Below are positions 61,354 to 64,000 of a DNA stretch of 64,000 nt, piece by piece. The first letter of the stretch is position 1. Each line of letters begins with the position of its first letter. The notes beneath the pieces were generated by a model. It did not search any database. It was not told the origin of the DNA and saw only the letters and a program-made list of their open reading frames with translations. The stretch is from Paenibacillaceae bacterium (lineage in GTDB: Bacteria > Bacillota > Bacilli > Paenibacillales > CANHGK01): positions 128,817 through 192,816 of the forward strand of contig CANHGK010000004.1 in assembly GCA_947460235.1 (NCBI GenBank), read 5' to 3'. The position numbers and the translations under genes are program-made.

Positions 61354-63792
61354 TCATTTTACTCTTGGTTTCGCCCTAGATGTCGCCAGCGCCTCCCAAG
61401 GATTTTCTGGCCAAACATGTTTAGGATACTGACCACGTAAATCTTTGCGAACGTCAAAATAGGTTGTATTCCAAAAGTTAACCAGGTCTCTCGTAATTTG
61501 TACCGGACGACGCGCCGGAGACAGCAGATGTAATAACAATGGAATTTTCCTGTTAGCAATCGAAGGCGTCTGAGCAAGTCCGAACAATTCTTGGAGCCTT
61601 ACGGCAAGCACTGGCGATTCTGGACTTGAATAATCGATTGGGATAGATGATCCGCTTGGAACTATCATATGCGAGGGCGCCAGCTCATCTAACAAACGTC
61701 TATTTTCATACCCTAACCGTTGCAATAATGCGGACATTACATCAATTTTACTTAATTCGGTTCGGGATCTGATCGTCATTAAATGTTCGCCAAGCCAATC
61801 TTCAATTTCATGGATTAAGGCGTGATCATCAAAAGATAGCAAATTCGGTATCAACTGATGGATTGATACAAATTTTAAACGCATCCATAATTGTTCAGTT
61901 TGTTTAGGCCATGTGAGAATGGAAAGTCCATATGTTTCAAATACAAGTTTCCAACAATTCACTAATTCTGCACCATCTACATTAGGTAAGTGTCGTTCTT
62001 GTAATACAAGCGATCCAAACGTTTGACGTTCAACCACTCGAATTACGTTTGTGTCTGCATCCCAATATATATGTCTTTTCTTTTTCGCCTTCGATAAGCA
62101 TACCATTTCAACTAGCTGTTCACTCATTGCCAGTGCAGTTCGTACGGTAACATCAACACCAACATCATCGCAATCAACGATTACAATATATTCCGATTGT
62201 AAGCTTGTATTTTTTTTGAATATTGCACCTCTGCCGTTTGCGATTAAGTACTTATCGCCCCCACTACGTTTACGTGCAATTCGATCTGGAAACGCAAGTG
62301 CAGCAAATAATGCATTCATATCTTCCTTATTAAAAGGATTCTTTTGCATTTCCGCGATTGATACACTCTTCAAATTCCGAAGTACTCTATCCGTTTCCAA
62401 TTGAACTCTTCTCATCGCCAGCGGATCGATCAAATCGTTCTGCTCTAATGCTCCTCGCTCAGAAATTTTAGCAATAAAGACTGCCGCTTCCTTTTCTAAT
62501 CCCATGGTCGATACATGCAAAAGCATACTCGCGAATCTCGGATGAACGCCCATTTTGGCCATACATTCACCATGACTTGTCAGCGTTCCCGATTCGTTAA
62601 TTGCATCAAGTTGAAGTAATAACGCTTCTGCTCGCTTTATTTCCTGTTCGGGTGGTTCATCAATCCATAGCAATTCCGATGGTTGCTTAATTCCCCACGC
62701 TTTTAATGTGAGCAATGGCGCTGATAAATCCGAACGAATAATTTCTGGTGCCTGCACTTCGTCCAAATGTGCATGCATTACTTTTTTCCATAATCGAAAA
62801 CACCAACCAGGTCCGCCTCGTGCAGCTCGTCCTGCGCGCTGTATCGCTGACGCTTTCGACACACCCACGGTCTCCAAACGACTCATTCCAGTTTTATATG
62901 ACCATCGCGAAATACGACTCAACCCACAATCGATGACGATTTGGACTCCGGGTATCGTAACACTCGTTTCCGCAAGAGAAGTTGACAGAATCAATCTACG
63001 CTTTCCATGTAAATTCCCTCGAATAATTTCATCTTGTTCTTCTGACGTTAACTGACCATGCAAAATACAAATGGATATGCCTATCATATTCAATAGTTTC
63101 CCGCGCACACGATAAATTTCGGCAACACCAGGTAAAAACACAAGAATATCCCCTGGCAAACTGGCAAGAACATTCTGAACGACTCGCTCCACATGATGCT
63201 CTAACAATTCAGCACCTAACGGGGGTACATATTCTATGGTTAATGGATAATTCGCCGCTTGAACTTGAAACGTTTTTCCATTAAATAACGTATGGATCTT
63301 GGGGTCGTCAAGTGTAGCTGACATGAGCAATAATTTTAAGTCTGTCCGAAACCATTCCTGTGTTTTCATCGCCATTGCCAGGCCGATATCCGAATGAATA
63401 TTACGTTCGTGGAATTCATCAAAAATAATCAATCCCACCCCTTCTAACGCGGGGTCAGCCATTAACAACCCTGCAAGGACACCTTCGGTAACAACTTCAA
63501 TTCGAGTATTCGGTCCGCACTTGTTTTCATGCCGAATTCGATAACCTACGGTTTCACCAACACGCTCATGCAATAAACTGGCCATATAAGCTGCCGCTGA
63601 ACGTGCCGCTACTCGCCGCGGCTCTAACATCACAATTCGCTGTCCATTCATCCAATCCGCTTTCAATAGCGCAATTGGTACTTTTGTTGTTTTCCCTAAA
63701 CCAGGTGAGGCGATTAACATACATTTATTATTTATCTTTAGTTCGTTTCGTAATTCTTGTATTGCCATATCTAATGTAGAGAAAATATTCAT
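61354..63792 (-). CDS. hrpB: HrpB-type ATP-dependent helicase
   Basis: DEAH-box-group helicase of the HrpB family, 812 aa from the ATG at 63792 (GAGGTGAAC upstream; the in-frame GTG at 63804 is inside that site). Motif I ASPGLGKTTKVPIALL, Ia LEPRRVAARSAA, II DEFHERNIHSD (DEFH form as in HrpB), III MSATLDD, V SLAETSVTIPGVQIVIDCGL, and VI QRAGRAARGGPG. The C-terminal HrpB domain ends KHVWPENPWEALATSRAKPR, which is diagnostic. Cellular role poorly known. Confidence 0.95.
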   Translation of the reverse strand: MNIFSTLDMAIQELRNELKINNKCMLIASPGLGKTTKVPIALLKADWMNGQRIVMLEPRRVAARSAAAYMASLLHERVGETVGYRIRHENKCGPNTRIEVVTEGVLAGLLMADPALEGVGLIIFDEFHERNIHSDIGLAMAMKTQEWFRTDLKLLLMSATLDDPKIHTLFNGKTFQVQAANYPLTIEYVPPLGAELLEHHVERVVQNVLASLPGDILVFLPGVAEIYRVRGKLLNMIGISICILHGQLTSEEQDEIIRGNLHGKRRLILSTSLAETSVTIPGVQIVIDCGLSRISRWSYKTGMSRLETVGVSKASAIQRAGRAARGGPGWCFRLWKKVMHAHLDEVQAPEIIRSDLSAPLLTLKAWGIKQPSELLWIDEPPEQEIKRAEALLLQLDAINESGTLTSHGECMAKMGVHPRFASMLLHVSTMGLEKEAAVFIAKISERGALEQNDLIDPLAMRRVQLETDRVLRNLKSVSIAEMQKNPFNKEDMNALFAALAFPDRIARKRSGGDKYLIANGRGAIFKKNTSLQSEYIVIVDCDDVGVDVTVRTALAMSEQLVEMVCLSKAKKKRHIYWDADTNVIRVVERQTFGSLVLQERHLPNVDGAELVNCWKLVFETYGLSILTWPKQTEQLWMRLKFVSIHQLIPNLLSFDDHALIHEIEDWLGEHLMTIRSRTELSKIDVMSALLQRLGYENRRLLDELAPSHMIVPSGSSIPIDYSSPESPVLAVRLQELFGLAQTPSIANRKIPLLLHLLSPARRPVQITRDLVNFWNTTYFDVRKDLRGQYPKHVWPENPWEALATSRAKPRVK

Positions 63793-63830
63793 TGCTACGT
63801 TCACCTCAAAAACATTTGATCAAAAATAAA

Positions 63831-63856
63831 GTAAGCCCCGAGTCATCGAGGCTTAC
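63831..63856 (-). terminator. Intrinsic terminator, minus strand
   Basis: GTAAGCC/GGCTTAC with CGA/TCG inside, followed on the minus strand by TTTATTTTTG. It ends the gene entering from the right edge and precedes hrpB. Confidence 0.82.
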
Positions 63857-63874
63857 ACATGTATTCTAAATTCA

Positions 63875-64000
63875 TCAATAGCTGTTACTCAATAAACTAA
63901 TTGCACTTAAAATCAGTGCAAATGCAGAGGAGAACATCAAAAAATGTAACGTAATTGAGCCCACATTTCTAAAAGAAGCGAAAGACACGTTTAATTCGTC
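63875..64000 (-). CDS. C-terminal end of an unidentified membrane protein gene
   Basis: Minus-strand frame open from the right window edge to a TGA at 63875-63877, 41 residues visible: ending LHFLMFSSAFALILSAISLL then SNSY. It has one C-terminal TM helix. A terminator follows 20 bp later, supporting a real gene. The rest lies outside the window, so no function can be given. Confidence 0.5.
   Translation of the reverse strand, partial: DELNVSFASFRNVGSITLHFLMFSSAFALILSAISLLSNSY

Overview
The window looks like chromosome from a low-GC Bacillota of class Bacilli, most like the Paenibacillaceae/Alicyclobacillaceae side. The clues are strong AGGAGG ribosome binding sites, an S-layer (SLH) protein, LemA/DUF3137 and VanZ proteins, starch-binding modules joined by Pro-Thr linkers, and a Bacillus-type tyrosine-kinase polysaccharide operon. 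The family assignment is inference. I found no rRNA, tRNA, CRISPR array, insertion sequence or phage gene.

Region 1 (1-5.9 kb): a minus-strand operon encodes a nicotinamide-riboside-kinase-like ATPase, an OmpR-type response regulator, its histidine kinase and IspH (cut by the window edge). Beyond it lie a secreted MORN-repeat protein, a flavin split-barrel protein and a small frameshifted gene remnant.

Region 2 (5.9-33.5 kb) is dominated by secreted starch degradation. It has a GH119-type alpha-amylase with starch-binding modules, two paralogous giant GH15 glucoamylases (1640 and 1535 aa), and farther right a MalS-like GH13 alpha-amylase. The first three genes share a LacI-type operator (core AWACGATT) at their promoters; the GH13 gene has a CcpA cre-like site. 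Set among them are an HtrA protease, a three-gene pseudopilin operon whose middle protein fuses a pilin-like N-terminus to about 650 residues of ricin-B lectin repeats, and a PHP phosphoesterase. A fixABCX electron-bifurcation operon follows, preceded by a good sigma-54 promoter.

Region 3 (33.5-39.4 kb): small secreted and membrane proteins, a LemA-DUF3137 operon, a UDP-glucuronate-4-epimerase-like gene that seems to start at AUA, a copper-amine-oxidase-N-domain protein, and a 47-residue tryptophan/histidine-rich ORF.

Region 4 (39.4-61.0 kb): a continuous minus-strand cell-surface polysaccharide locus. In transcription order: SLH protein, Wzz-like modulator, tyrosine autokinase, FlaA1/PglF-like dehydratase, [terminator], phosphoglycosyl transferase, NDP-sugar epimerase, glycosyltransferases, acyltransferase, Wzy-like polymerase, kdsA-kdsB-kdsC-kdsD, a HIT protein, rmlA-rmlC-rmlB-rmlD, a MurJ/Wzx flippase, VanZ and an anchored hypothetical. 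The predicted product is a glycan containing both Kdo and rhamnose (or 6-deoxytalose). A complete CMP-Kdo pathway is unusual outside LPS-bearing bacteria, and no lipid A genes are visible.

Region 5 (61.3-64 kb): the HrpB helicase and the 3' end of one more minus-strand gene.
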